28,170 bases of DNA from Actinomycetota bacterium (GTDB lineage: Bacteria; Actinomycetota; Humimicrobiia; Humimicrobiales; Humimicrobiaceae), in contig JAMCSM010000086.1 in assembly GCA_023380915.1 (NCBI GenBank), positions 1 through 28,170 of the forward strand, read 5' to 3'. The notes beneath the pieces are model-generated. The model saw nothing but the letters and a program-made list of their open reading frames with translations. It did no database searches and was not told the DNA's origin. Position numbers and translations under genes: made by a program. This document shows, in pieces, positions 1-7,089 of the stretch (position 1 is its first letter; the number at the start of each line of letters is the position of its first letter).

Positions 1-4
1 AGAT

Positions 5-262
5 TTGAGTGTTAAAATTAGATTGACAAGAAAGGGAGCAACAAAACAGCCTTTCTACAGAATTGTTGTAGCGGACAGCAGATTCCCAAGGGATGGAAGG
101 TTCATTGAAAACATCGGAACTTATAATCCAAAAAGTGACCCATCTGCAATTGAGCTTGATAAAAAGAAAGCAGTTGACTGGTTAAATAAAGGAGCTATCC
201 CTACTGGAACAGTAAAAAAGATCTTTGAGATTGTTAATTTAAAAGGTGAAAGTTCAAAGTAA
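5..262 (+). CDS. rpsP: 30S ribosomal protein S16
   Basis: This is ribosomal protein S16 (85 aa), a component of the 30S subunit body that contacts 16S rRNA. The N-terminal signature [20 protein letters not shown] and the following [18 protein letters not shown] are typical of the family, and the length is normal. The reading frame starts with TTG at position 5, followed directly by the conserved SVKIRL. The upstream ribosome-binding site lies outside the window. It is the first visible gene of the conserved rpsP-khpA-rimM-trmD-rplS operon. The next gene begins 16 nt downstream, so co-transcription is likely. Confidence 0.97.
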   Translation: MSVKIRLTRKGATKQPFYRIVVADSRFPRDGRFIENIGTYNPKSDPSAIELDKKKAVDWLNKGAIPTGTVKKIFEIVNLKGESSK

Positions 263-278
263 ATACAACTGGAGGTAA

Positions 279-515
279 ATGGTGAAAGAATTACTGGAGT
301 ACATGGTAAAGGAACTTGTAGATAATCCAAATGATGTAGAGATTACCGAAGAACCAGAAGGGGATAAAACAGTTATATTTAAACTCAAAGTTTCTGAAAA
401 TGATTTAGGTAAAGTTATCGGGAAAAAAGGCAGAACTGCAAATGCCCTCAGAGTTATCATGAGAGCTGCATCTGCTAAAAGAGGAAAATCCTCCATCGTT
501 AAAATAATTGATTGA
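279..515 (+). CDS. khpA: KH-domain RNA-binding protein KhpA (YlqC)
   Basis: A 78-aa single-KH-domain protein of the KhpA/YlqC family. In other bacteria this family binds RNA, often with KhpB, and is linked to cell-division and envelope control. The KH GxxG loop is visible as GKVIGKKGRTANALR at about residues 44-58. The N-terminus (VKELLEYMVKELVDNP) matches the family start. GGAGG at 271-275 lies 3 nt before ATG 279 and 6 nt before GTG 282, so either codon could be used; the proteins differ by one residue. The gene sits between rpsP and rimM, its usual place. Its stop overlaps the most upstream possible rimM start. Confidence 0.93.
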   Translation: MVKELLEYMVKELVDNPNDVEITEEPEGDKTVIFKLKVSENDLGKVIGKKGRTANALRVIMRAASAKRGKSSIVKIID

Positions 516-549
516 TAAACAAATTATTTTTCATATTCCTGATAGATTG

Positions 550-1104
550 ATGTTTGAAAAAAAAAATGATTTAAGATTAGTTGGGATAATTGGTAAACCT
601 CACGGACTGCGCGGGGAAGTAATTTTAAAATTTATTACCGATTATCCCTATTGTTGTGAAAAGGGCACTATTTTTTACCTTGATAAGGATAGGAAGGAAT
701 CTCTTGAAGTCCAGGAAATTAAGAATATTGATGTAAAGATAAAAAATTCAGCCATAGTAAAATTTAAAAATATTGAAAACAGAAATTGTGCTGAAAAAAT
801 AAGGGGCTTTAATTTATTCAGAGATGAGATGGCTTCACCTGTTTTAGTGGAAGATGAATTCTGGATTGACGATCTTATAGGATGCAAAGTTTATACGGAA
901 GATGGTTTATATATCGGAACCGTTGCTGATATTGTGAAAAATATCGCAAATGATAACATTTTAATAAAAAGGGATTCAAACAGCATAAACATAAAAGGAA
1001 TTGGCGAAAACGAGTTTTTTATTCCGCTGATTGATGATTACATAAAATCAATAAAACCTGAAGAAAAAAAGATTTTACTTAAAAAGATACCCGAGTATAT
1101 TTAG
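550..1104 (+). CDS. rimM: 16S rRNA processing/30S maturation factor RimM
   Basis: RimM is a 30S assembly factor that binds S19 and helps mature the 16S 3' domain. The N-terminal domain shows LVGIIGKPHGLRGEV and the C-terminal PRC-barrel domain shows DEFWIDDLIGCKV and ENEFFIPLIDDYIKSI. From ATG 550 the protein is 184 aa, close to the usual size. The open frame extends to a TTG at 508 that would overlap khpA, but those 14 extra residues are not family-like. Neither start has a strong ribosome-binding site. The stop is followed 3 nt later by a 222-bp palindromic element that separates rimM from trmD, which are normally adjacent. Confidence 0.9.
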   Translation: MFEKKNDLRLVGIIGKPHGLRGEVILKFITDYPYCCEKGTIFYLDKDRKESLEVQEIKNIDVKIKNSAIVKFKNIENRNCAEKIRGFNLFRDEMASPVLVEDEFWIDDLIGCKVYTEDGLYIGTVADIVKNIANDNILIKRDSNSINIKGIGENEFFIPLIDDYIKSIKPEEKKILLKKIPEYI

Positions 1105-1106
1105 GA

Positions 1107-1328
1107 AGCATTTCCAATTTCGTGATAGGGATAAAAGTAAGACTACAAGAATCAGGCTGGGTGTTTCGAAAACACGCAAGCTTTGCCCCAGCGAGTCAAA
1201 GCTTGCTCGGATTCAGGCTTCGCTCTCCTCTTTATAGAGGAACCTTGCCCGCTCAGCCTTCATACGGTTTTCTCAATCACCCAGTCTGATCCAATAATTT
1301 GTTTGCAATCACGAAAAAAAGAAATGCT
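1107..1328 (+). repeat. 222-bp palindromic element, copy A (MITE-like)
   Basis: A non-coding element with terminal inverted repeats. The left end AGCATTTCCAATTTCGTGAT pairs with the reverse complement of the right end ATCACGAAAAAAAGAAATGCT. Inside is a second pair of arms, CAGGCTGGGTGTTT near 1153 and AATCACCCAGTCTG near 1275. Two local hairpins follow: GCAAGCTTTG (1176-1185) with CAAAGCTTGC (1197-1206), and CCTCT (1227-1231) with AGAGG (1236-1240). Copy B at 3684-3905 is the same length and nearly identical in its central 120 nt. No open reading frame fits. Size, TIRs and repetition suggest a miniature inverted-repeat element. A structured RNA is also possible. I do not recognise a named family. 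Confidence 0.85.
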
Positions 1329-1509
1329 AACATATATTTAGTTTTTTAAAGATGAATAATCAGTTCCCTTTAAACGATTTATTTTGATGAATTGTTTTTA
1401 AAATTAAATTTGAGATTTTACGAATTTAATCCCTTTAGGTGGTTTTATATCACGGCAAATAAATTTTTATTAAAAATTTTTATTAAATTAAGATTGGAAT
1501 TTTCTTAAA
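1329..1509. other. A+T-rich gap upstream of trmD
   Basis: This is the remainder of the 405-nt gene-free stretch between rimM and trmD. It contains no convincing ORF, tRNA or GC-rich terminator. It is A+T-rich and could hold a new promoter for trmD, since the palindromic element separates trmD from the upstream operon. I could not pick a -35/-10 pair with confidence. TrmD's own ribosome-binding site is weak (only a GGA at about 1496). Confidence 0.4.
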
Positions 1510-2208
1510 ATGATTATCGATGTTGTTACAATTTTTCCTCAATTATTTTTTGAATTTAAAAATTATGGTGTAATCAGGGAAGCTTTTGCAAAAAATATTG
1601 CAGACTTGAACATATACAATCTCAGGGATTTTACCAAAGACAGGCATAAAAAGGTTGATGACAAGCCTTATGGCGGAGGATACGGCATGGTTATGATGGT
1701 TCAGCCTTTTTATGATGCCGTTAAATTCATAAAGGAAAAAAACAAACAGGAAAACTTGCAGCAGCAAAAAGTAGTACTGCTTACTCCAAGGGGAGAAAAG
1801 CTAACCCAGAACAAACTTAAATATTTTTCCGGTCTTGAAAATATAATTTTTCTTTGCGGCAGATACGAGGGTGTTGATGAAAGAGTCAGTGAAGCTGTAG
1901 CTGATATCGAGATATCCATAGGAGATTACATATTAACCGGCGGTGAATTGCCTGCAATGGTAATAATTGACGGTATTTTAAGGCTTCTTCCCGGAGTTGT
2001 GCACAGCATGGACTCAATCAAAGTAGAATCCTTTGAGGATAACTTACTTGAATATCCGCAATATACCAGGCCTCCCGACTTTATGGGGTTTAAAGTACCT
2101 GAAGTACTGATTTCAGGAAATCACAGTGAAATTAAAAAATGGAGGGATGAAAAATCGCTTGAAATAACCGGAAAAAGAAGACCTGATTTATTTGACAAAA
2201 CCCGATAA
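1510..2208 (+). CDS. trmD: tRNA (guanine-37-N1)-methyltransferase
   Basis: TrmD methylates N1 of G37 in tRNAs using S-adenosylmethionine, which prevents +1 frameshifting. The 232-aa length is normal. The SPOUT trefoil-knot motifs are present: DKPYGGGYGMVMMVQP (51-66), LTPRGEKLTQ (91-100), CGRYEGVDERV (116-126) and SIGDYILTGGELPAM (136-150). The C-terminal domain shows YTRPPDFMGFKVPEVL and SGNHSEIKKWR. The start is ATG 1510, followed by the conserved IIDVVTIFP. It keeps the usual order before rplS, but is separated from rimM by a palindromic repeat. Confidence 0.97.
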   Translation: MIIDVVTIFPQLFFEFKNYGVIREAFAKNIADLNIYNLRDFTKDRHKKVDDKPYGGGYGMVMMVQPFYDAVKFIKEKNKQENLQQQKVVLLTPRGEKLTQNKLKYFSGLENIIFLCGRYEGVDERVSEAVADIEISIGDYILTGGELPAMVIIDGILRLLPGVVHSMDSIKVESFEDNLLEYPQYTRPPDFMGFKVPEVLISGNHSEIKKWRDEKSLEITGKRRPDLFDKTR

Positions 2209-2267
2209 ATTATTTATAGTTTGAAGGTTATTTTTTTAATAATTTAAAATTATGGTTAATATTTTTT

Positions 2268-2271
2268 GGAG
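2268..2271 (+). promoter_or_regulatory. Ribosome-binding site of rplS
   Basis: GGAG sits 6 nt upstream of ATG 2278. It lies inside the longer in-frame extension that begins at TTG 2266, so it decides the start in favour of the ATG. Confidence 0.7.
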
Positions 2272-2277
2272 TGCAAA

Positions 2278-2619
2278 ATGAATAATCTGGAAAAAGTTGA
2301 AAGCAAATACTACAGAAGCGATATACCTGAATTCAAGCCGGGAGACAAGGTAAAGGTTAATATAAGAATTAGTGAGGAAAATAAGGAAAGAATTCAAACA
2401 TTTCAGGGCATAGTAATTAACAGGCAAAGCAGCGGTCTTAATGAAACCTTTACGGTAAGAAAAATATCCTTTAATGTAGGGGTTGAAAGAACCTTTTTAA
2501 TTAACTCTCCGGTTATTGCCTCCATTGAAAAAGTAAATACCGGAATTGTCAGAAGAGCGAAGCTATATTACCTTAGAGATAAAATTGGCAAGAAATCCAG
2601 GGTAAAAATAGAAGAATAA
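2278..2619 (+). CDS. rplS: 50S ribosomal protein L19
   Basis: L19 (113 aa) lies at the 30S-50S interface. The family motifs FKPGDKVKVNIRI, QTFQGIVINRQSSGLNETFTVRKIS, GVERTFLINSP and VRRAKLYYLRDKIGKKSRVKE-like tail are all recognisable. ATG 2278 is chosen over the in-frame TTG 2266 because GGAG (2268-2271) lies 6 nt before the ATG and the L19 N-terminus fits. The gene follows trmD after about 70 nt, as in most bacteria. Confidence 0.97.
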   Translation: MNNLEKVESKYYRSDIPEFKPGDKVKVNIRISEENKERIQTFQGIVINRQSSGLNETFTVRKISFNVGVERTFLINSPVIASIEKVNTGIVRRAKLYYLRDKIGKKSRVKIEE

Positions 2620-2656
2620 TAAAACCTGATCTAATAAATTAATTTTAAATTTGCCC

Positions 2657-3211
2657 ATGGGCAAGCATGCAGCTCCCTCAAAATCAAATAAAAGTTTTGG
2701 ACGAGAATTCCTTTCATATGTTATTGTAATATTTTGTGCCGCATTAATATCCATATTGTTTAGAATATTTTTGTTTGAACCGTTTATTGTTCCTTCAGCT
2801 TCCATGGAAACAACTCTGATGGTACAGGATAAGGTAATAGTTAATAAGATTTCATATAAATTTACAGGTATTAAAAGAGGAGACATTATTGTTTTTCATT
2901 CCCCCGTAACCGAGGGTAAGGATCTTGTAAAAAGAGCTATTGCTTTTGAGGGTGAAACAATAAGCTTAAGTACGGACGGTGTTATTTATATAAACGGCAA
3001 ACCTATTGATAAAGACTATTATACAGGTAAAGCTCCTCCAAAATATACCGGGCAGACTTTTAAAATAGGGAAAAATGAAATATTTGTAATGGGAGACAAC
3101 AGGGATGACAGTTACGACAGCAGATATTTCGGGCCCATTGAAAAAACTGAAGTTTTTGGCAAGGTTTTAATGATTTACTGGCCGCCGTCAAGAATAAAAT
3201 TTGTAAGATAG
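2657..3211 (+). CDS. lepB: Signal peptidase I
   Basis: Type I signal peptidase cleaves signal peptides from exported proteins at the outer face of the cytoplasmic membrane. One N-terminal membrane segment is visible (FLSYVIVIFCAALISILFRI). The catalytic Ser lies in PSASMETTL and the general-base Lys in DLVKRAIAFEGE. Box E, MGDNRDDSYDSRYFGPI, is intact. The length of about 184 aa matches Gram-positive-like SPases. ATG 2657 is preferred; an in-frame TTG at 2651 would add two residues. No strong ribosome-binding site is visible. It lies in the rplS operon just before yraN. The rnhB gene often found between them is absent. Confidence 0.95.
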   Translation: MGKHAAPSKSNKSFGREFLSYVIVIFCAALISILFRIFLFEPFIVPSASMETTLMVQDKVIVNKISYKFTGIKRGDIIVFHSPVTEGKDLVKRAIAFEGETISLSTDGVIYINGKPIDKDYYTGKAPPKYTGQTFKIGKNEIFVMGDNRDDSYDSRYFGPIEKTEVFGKVLMIYWPPSRIKFVR

Positions 3212-3237
3212 AAAATAGTTTTATCATAAATTAACGC

Positions 3238-3669
3238 ATGTCTGCAAACAACTCAATAACCGGAAGATTTGGTGAAAAGATAGCTGTAAATTATCTTGAA
3301 AATCTGGGTTATAAAATTATTCATAAAAATTATAAATGCAGATTCGGTGAAATTGATTTAATTGCAGCAGGAAAAGAAGAAATAATTTTTATAGAAGTTA
3401 AAACAAGAAAAAATTTAAATTACGGATATCCTTTTGAAGTTGTGACCGATAGCAAATTAGAAAAAATCAGGCAAACGTCGCAGCATTTCTTGTTAAATAA
3501 TGTTTGTGATTATAAGAATAACTGCTGTTTGAGATTCGACGTAATTTCAATTATGTTGTCGGATGAACTGGCAGGTGCAGTTCTTGCAGAAGATGAAGCA
3601 AACCCTATGATCATCAGCAAATTAAAAAAGAATGTTGATTACAGCCTTGAGCACATTCAGGATATATAG
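3238..3669 (+). CDS. UPF0102 (YraN) family nuclease-like protein
   Basis: A 143-aa member of the UPF0102/YraN family, which has a PD-(D/E)xK nuclease fold and no firmly established role. Visible signatures are the N-terminal GRFGEKIAVNYLENLGYKI, the catalytic-core GEIDLIA (37-43) and FIEVKTRKN (51-59), and the downstream LEKIRQTSQHFL helix. The core Asp/Glu/Lys residues are kept, so an active nuclease is plausible. The C-terminus is slightly longer than in typical members. It is the last gene of the housekeeping operon, and its stop is followed 14 nt later by the second palindromic element. Confidence 0.9.
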   Translation: MSANNSITGRFGEKIAVNYLENLGYKIIHKNYKCRFGEIDLIAAGKEEIIFIEVKTRKNLNYGYPFEVVTDSKLEKIRQTSQHFLLNNVCDYKNNCCLRFDVISIMLSDELAGAVLAEDEANPMIISKLKKNVDYSLEHIQDI

Positions 3670-3683
3670 TTAATCTTAAAATA

Positions 3684-3905
3684 AGCATTTCCTTTTTCGT
3701 GATAGGGACAAAAGTAAGGCTGCAAGAATCAAGGCTGGGTGTTTCGAAAACACGCAAGCTTTGCCCCAGCGAGTCAAAGCTTGCTCGGATTCAGGCTTCG
3801 CTCTCCTCTTTACAGAGGAACCTTGCCCGCTCAGCCTTCATACGGTTTTCTCAAACACCCAGCCTGATTTAATAATTTGTTTGCAATCACAAAAAAGGAA
3901 ATGCT
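3684..3905 (+). repeat. 222-bp palindromic element, copy B (MITE-like)
   Basis: The second copy of the element at 1107-1328, in the same orientation and of the same length. The terminal inverted repeats are almost perfect: left AGCATTTCCTTTTTCGTGAT against the reverse complement of right ATCACAAAAAAGGAAATGCT, with one mismatch. The inner arms GGCTGGGTGTTT (about 3733-3744) and AAACACCCAGCC (about 3853-3864) are perfectly complementary. The GCAAGCTTTG/CAAAGCTTGC hairpin (3754-3763 with 3775-3784) is unchanged from copy A. Differences from copy A are concentrated in the outer arms, while the centre is conserved. No coding potential is seen. Confidence 0.85.
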
Positions 3906-3994
3906 AACTATCTTAAAACTCAGTTCAAATCTCTGCCAAAAAATTTTTTAAAAAAGTTAATTTTTTTTCTTAAAATTGGTAAAATAGTCTAAGG

Positions 3995-4032
3995 TTGTTG
4001 GCCTTGTTACAAAGTAGTTATAAATTATAACT
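3995..4032 (+). promoter_or_regulatory. Candidate acs promoter with overlapping palindrome
   Basis: A possible -35 TTGTTG (3995-4000) is separated by 18 nt from a possible -10 TATAAA (4019-4024). An alternative is TTGTTA (4004-4009) with TATAAC (4026-4031). A perfect 17-nt palindrome, AGTTATAAATTATAACT (4016-4032), overlaps both -10 candidates, which is where a repressor or activator would compete with RNA polymerase. This is the only sizeable gap before the long acs gene run. The call is from pattern only. Confidence 0.4.
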
Positions 4033-4044
4033 TTTTTAACAACA

Positions 4045-4065
4045 ATAATTTGTATTGCAAATTAT
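4045..4065 (+). promoter_or_regulatory. Inverted repeat in the acsD leader
   Basis: ATAATTTG (4045-4052) and CAAATTAT (4058-4065) are perfect inverted repeats around the 5-nt centre TATTG. They end 20 nt before the acsD start and just upstream of its ribosome-binding site (AAAGGAG, 4071-4077). It could be an operator or a weak RNA hairpin. It is A+T-rich and not a terminator. Confidence 0.4.
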
Positions 4066-4085
4066 AAGAGAAAGGAGACTTTAAA

Positions 4086-5027
4086 TTGAGTTTCCAGATT
4101 CCTAAGGAAAATTACACCGGCATCACAAACACTTTAATTCTTGGAAAAAACAATTCAGAAATATTAATCGGCGGAGAAAAAGCTCTGCCATTTTTTAATT
4201 TTGAAGGTGAGATTCCAAATAAGCCCATAGTTGCCATGGATGTTTATGATTTTGCGCCTGAAAACTGGCCTCAGGCTTTACTTAAATATTACAGCGATGT
4301 CTTAGATGATCCAATAAAGTGGGCAAGAAAATGCATTGACCAGTATGGAGCGCAAGCCATTTGTCTGCATCTTAGCGGTATTAATCCTGATATAAATAAG
4401 CTTTCAGCACAGGATGCTGCTGAACTTACCAGAAATTTAAGAGAAGCTATTGATAAACCATTAATTATTTATGGCGACGGACCTCTTGAAGTTATAGCGG
4501 AAGTGATGAAAAAAGTATCGGAAAAAAATGAAAATTCCAATATTCTTCTGGGATGGGTTGAAGATGATAATTACAAAACTCTGGCTGCTTCAGCCATCGG
4601 ATATAAAAATAATATTATTGCCCTTGACCCTCTTGATGTAAATATTGCCAAGCAGCTAAATATACTTCTGACACAACTTGGCCTTCCTGCTGACAGAATT
4701 TGCATGGATCCCTCAAGCTCATCCCTGGGATATGGAATTGAGTACTGTTTTTCAGCCATGGAAAGGCTGAAGGTGGCAGCACTGCTGCAGGATGATAAGA
4801 TGACCCAAATGCCCATAATCAATAATATTGCTGCTGAAATATGGAAAGCTAAAGAAGCAAAGGAAAGCGAAAGCAATTACCCTGAATGGGGCGATGCAGA
4901 GGAAAGAGGAATAAACTGGGAAACCATTTCAGCCATGTGCATGCTTCTTTCAGGTTCAAATATTGTAACCATGAGGCATCCCAAAGCTGTAAGTCTTATA
5001 AAGGAAGTTATTTCTGAATTGTTATGA
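4086..5027 (+). CDS. acsD: CODH/ACS delta subunit (corrinoid iron-sulfur protein, small subunit)
   Basis: This is the small, TIM-barrel subunit of the corrinoid iron-sulfur protein (CFeSP). With AcsC it holds the cobamide that carries the methyl group from methyl-THF to acetyl-CoA synthase. The 313-aa length fits the family. Typical stretches are ILIGGEKALPFFNFEGEIPN, AICLHLSGINPD, DRICMDPSSSSLGYGIEYC and the C-terminal WETISAMCMLLSGSNIVTMRHPKAV. The start is TTG 4086, supported by AAAGGAG at 4071-4077 with 8-nt spacing. It is the first gene of the acs cluster, 109 nt before cooS. Confidence 0.95.
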   Translation: MSFQIPKENYTGITNTLILGKNNSEILIGGEKALPFFNFEGEIPNKPIVAMDVYDFAPENWPQALLKYYSDVLDDPIKWARKCIDQYGAQAICLHLSGINPDINKLSAQDAAELTRNLREAIDKPLIIYGDGPLEVIAEVMKKVSEKNENSNILLGWVEDDNYKTLAASAIGYKNNIIALDPLDVNIAKQLNILLTQLGLPADRICMDPSSSSLGYGIEYCFSAMERLKVAALLQDDKMTQMPIINNIAAEIWKAKEAKESESNYPEWGDAEERGINWETISAMCMLLSGSNIVTMRHPKAVSLIKEVISELL

Positions 5028-5136
5028 AGAACTTATTATAAAAGTTAAAATAAATCAGGAGTTAGATATAAATTATTATCAATTTTTATTATTTTAAGCG
5101 AAAAATATCTTTTAAAAAAGGAAGGCATAATTAAAA

Positions 5137-7089
5137 ATGAGTGCAAACAAAAATAATAAGGAAGTTAGCCGGATTTCCGATGACAGAGCTGTTTGCAGTT
5201 TGCTTGAGAACATGCAGGAAGAGATAAGCACCATATTTTCCCGTTCACAGATGTTAAAATCATGCCCCATAGGTTCTGCGATTTCAGGAATATGCTGCAA
5301 GAACTGTGCCATGGGTCCATGCAGAGTTATGGAAGATAAAACCGGATTGTGCGGGGCAACACAGGGAACTATTGCAGCAAGAAATCTTGGACGCCATATT
5401 GCTGCAGGCGCTGCTGCCCATTCTGATCATGGCAGGGATATGGCAATCCTGCTTGGCCTTACTGCGGAAGGTAAAGCAGAAGGGCTAAAGATTAAAGATG
5501 AACTTAAACTTTTAAAATTTGCAAAAAATCTTGGAATAAAAATAGATGACAGAGAGACTGAGGTTATTGCAAAAGAAGCTGCAGAGAAAGCACTGTCACT
5601 TTTCGGACAGCAGGAAGGCGAGATAGACCTTATCAGGATTGCCCCCGAAAAAAGACAGAAAATATGGCAAAAATATAAGGTAGTTCCAAGGGGCATTGAC
5701 AGAGAAGTTGTGGAAATGATGCACAGAACAAATATGGGTGTTGATCAGGAAGCAGAGCATATTCTTGATCAGTCCTTAAGGACAGCACTTTCAGACGGCT
5801 GGGGCGGATCAATGATTGCAACTGAAATTACTGATATTTTATTTACCACCCCATCACCTCTTGCAGCTAAAACAAACCTTGGCATGCTAAAGAAAGACGA
5901 AGTAAATATAATCGTTCATGGCCACGAGCCCACCTTATCTGAAATCATTGCTGAGCTTGCCGATGACAGGGAGCTTGTGGAGTATGCAAAAACAAAGGGA
6001 GCAAATGGAATTAATGTAGTTGGCATTTGCTGCACTGCAAATGAAGTTTTAATGAGGCAGGGCATAGCACCGATAGGAAATTTTTTGTCACAGGAAATGG
6101 CAATAATAACAGGTGCCGTGGAATTAATGGTGGTTGATGTTCAATGCATAATGCAGGCGCTGGGAGAACTTTCCAAAAAATATCATACAAAACTTGTGAC
6201 ATCTTCGCGCAAAACAAAAATCCCGGGTGCTATTCATATGGAATTTGAGGAAATTAACGGAGTAACTCTTGCCAGGGAAATTATAAAAATGGCAATAGAC
6301 AATTTCCAGAACAGAAAAGAGCCTGTTTACATACCTGAAATTACTGCTGATCTGATCGCAGGATTTTCTCATGAATATATAAAGTATATGCTTGGCGGAA
6401 GATTCAGGGAGTCTTTCAGGCCCTTAAATGACGGCATAATTGACGGAAGAATTCAGGGCGTGGTGGCTGTTGTAGGCTGCAATAATGCGCGGCTTGCCCA
6501 GGATAAATACCATAATTTTCTGGTAAGAGAATTAATAAAAAGAGATTATCTTGTTGTGCAGACAGGGTGCGGAGCAATCTCCACTGCAAAGTGCGGGATA
6601 ATGACGCCTGAATCCATGGAATATGCAGGAGAAGGTTTGCGCTCAATATGTGAAGCTGTTGGAATTCCGCCTGTGCTTCACCTTGGCTCATGCGTTGACA
6701 ATTCAAGAATCCTTACTATCGTATCAGATGTGGTAAGAGAAGGCGGGCTTGGAAGCGACATCAGTGACCTGCCAATTGCAGGAATTGCTCCTGAGTGGAT
6801 GAGCGAGAAGGCTCTTTCCATAGGCGCTTATTTTGCAGCTTCAGGAGTATATGTTGCCTTCAGCGGTGAACCCATTCCTGTTGAATCGAGCAGCGAAGTG
6901 GTCAAAATTATGACAGAAGGCTGGCAGGAGAAATATGGAGGCCAGCTTGAATATATTCCGGATATAGAACAGTTGTTAAACAAAGTAATAAATGTAATTC
7001 AGGATAAAAGAAAAGCTTTAAAAATAGATATTAAGAAAGAAAGAGTTTTATTTGACATGGAAGCAAGGAGGGCGCTGCAGGATGTCTAA
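5137..7089 (+). CDS. cooS: Anaerobic carbon monoxide dehydrogenase catalytic subunit
   Basis: The Ni-Fe CODH subunit of CODH/ACS (also called acsA) interconverts CO2 and CO with low-potential electrons. It is 650 aa. N-terminal cysteines for the D and B clusters are C43, C53, C54, C57, C62 and C72. C-cluster ligands by family comparison are H263, C299 (GICCTANE), C337 (DVQCI), C448 (VGCNN), C478 (TGCGA) and C519 (LGSCVDNSR), all present. The acid-base Lys is in WMSEKA (K558), and the His relay appears in GRHIAAGAAAHSDHG. The D-cluster cysteines are spaced CX9C rather than the common CX7C. The 3' end overlaps acsB by 8 nt, implying coupled translation. Confidence 0.97.
   Translation: MSANKNNKEVSRISDDRAVCSLLENMQEEISTIFSRSQMLKSCPIGSAISGICCKNCAMGPCRVMEDKTGLCGATQGTIAARNLGRHIAAGAAAHSDHGRDMAILLGLTAEGKAEGLKIKDELKLLKFAKNLGIKIDDRETEVIAKEAAEKALSLFGQQEGEIDLIRIAPEKRQKIWQKYKVVPRGIDREVVEMMHRTNMGVDQEAEHILDQSLRTALSDGWGGSMIATEITDILFTTPSPLAAKTNLGMLKKDEVNIIVHGHEPTLSEIIAELADDRELVEYAKTKGANGINVVGICCTANEVLMRQGIAPIGNFLSQEMAIITGAVELMVVDVQCIMQALGELSKKYHTKLVTSSRKTKIPGAIHMEFEEINGVTLAREIIKMAIDNFQNRKEPVYIPEITADLIAGFSHEYIKYMLGGRFRESFRPLNDGIIDGRIQGVVAVVGCNNARLAQDKYHNFLVRELIKRDYLVVQTGCGAISTAKCGIMTPESMEYAGEGLRSICEAVGIPPVLHLGSCVDNSRILTIVSDVVREGGLGSDISDLPIAGIAPEWMSEKALSIGAYFAASGVYVAFSGEPIPVESSSEVVKIMTEGWQEKYGGQLEYIPDIEQLLNKVINVIQDKRKALKIDIKKERVLFDMEARRALQDV
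7065..7072 (+). promoter_or_regulatory. Ribosome-binding site of acsB
   Basis: AAGGAGGG lies 9 nt upstream of ATG 7082, inside the end of cooS. It decides the acsB start against the in-frame upstream ATG at 7052, which would add 10 residues that are not family-like. Confidence 0.75.

Noticed and set aside
1107..1328. Palindromic element as an ordinary Rho-independent terminator
   Set aside because: It is far too long, has terminal inverted repeats and an A-run rather than a T-run after the stem, and recurs in the window.
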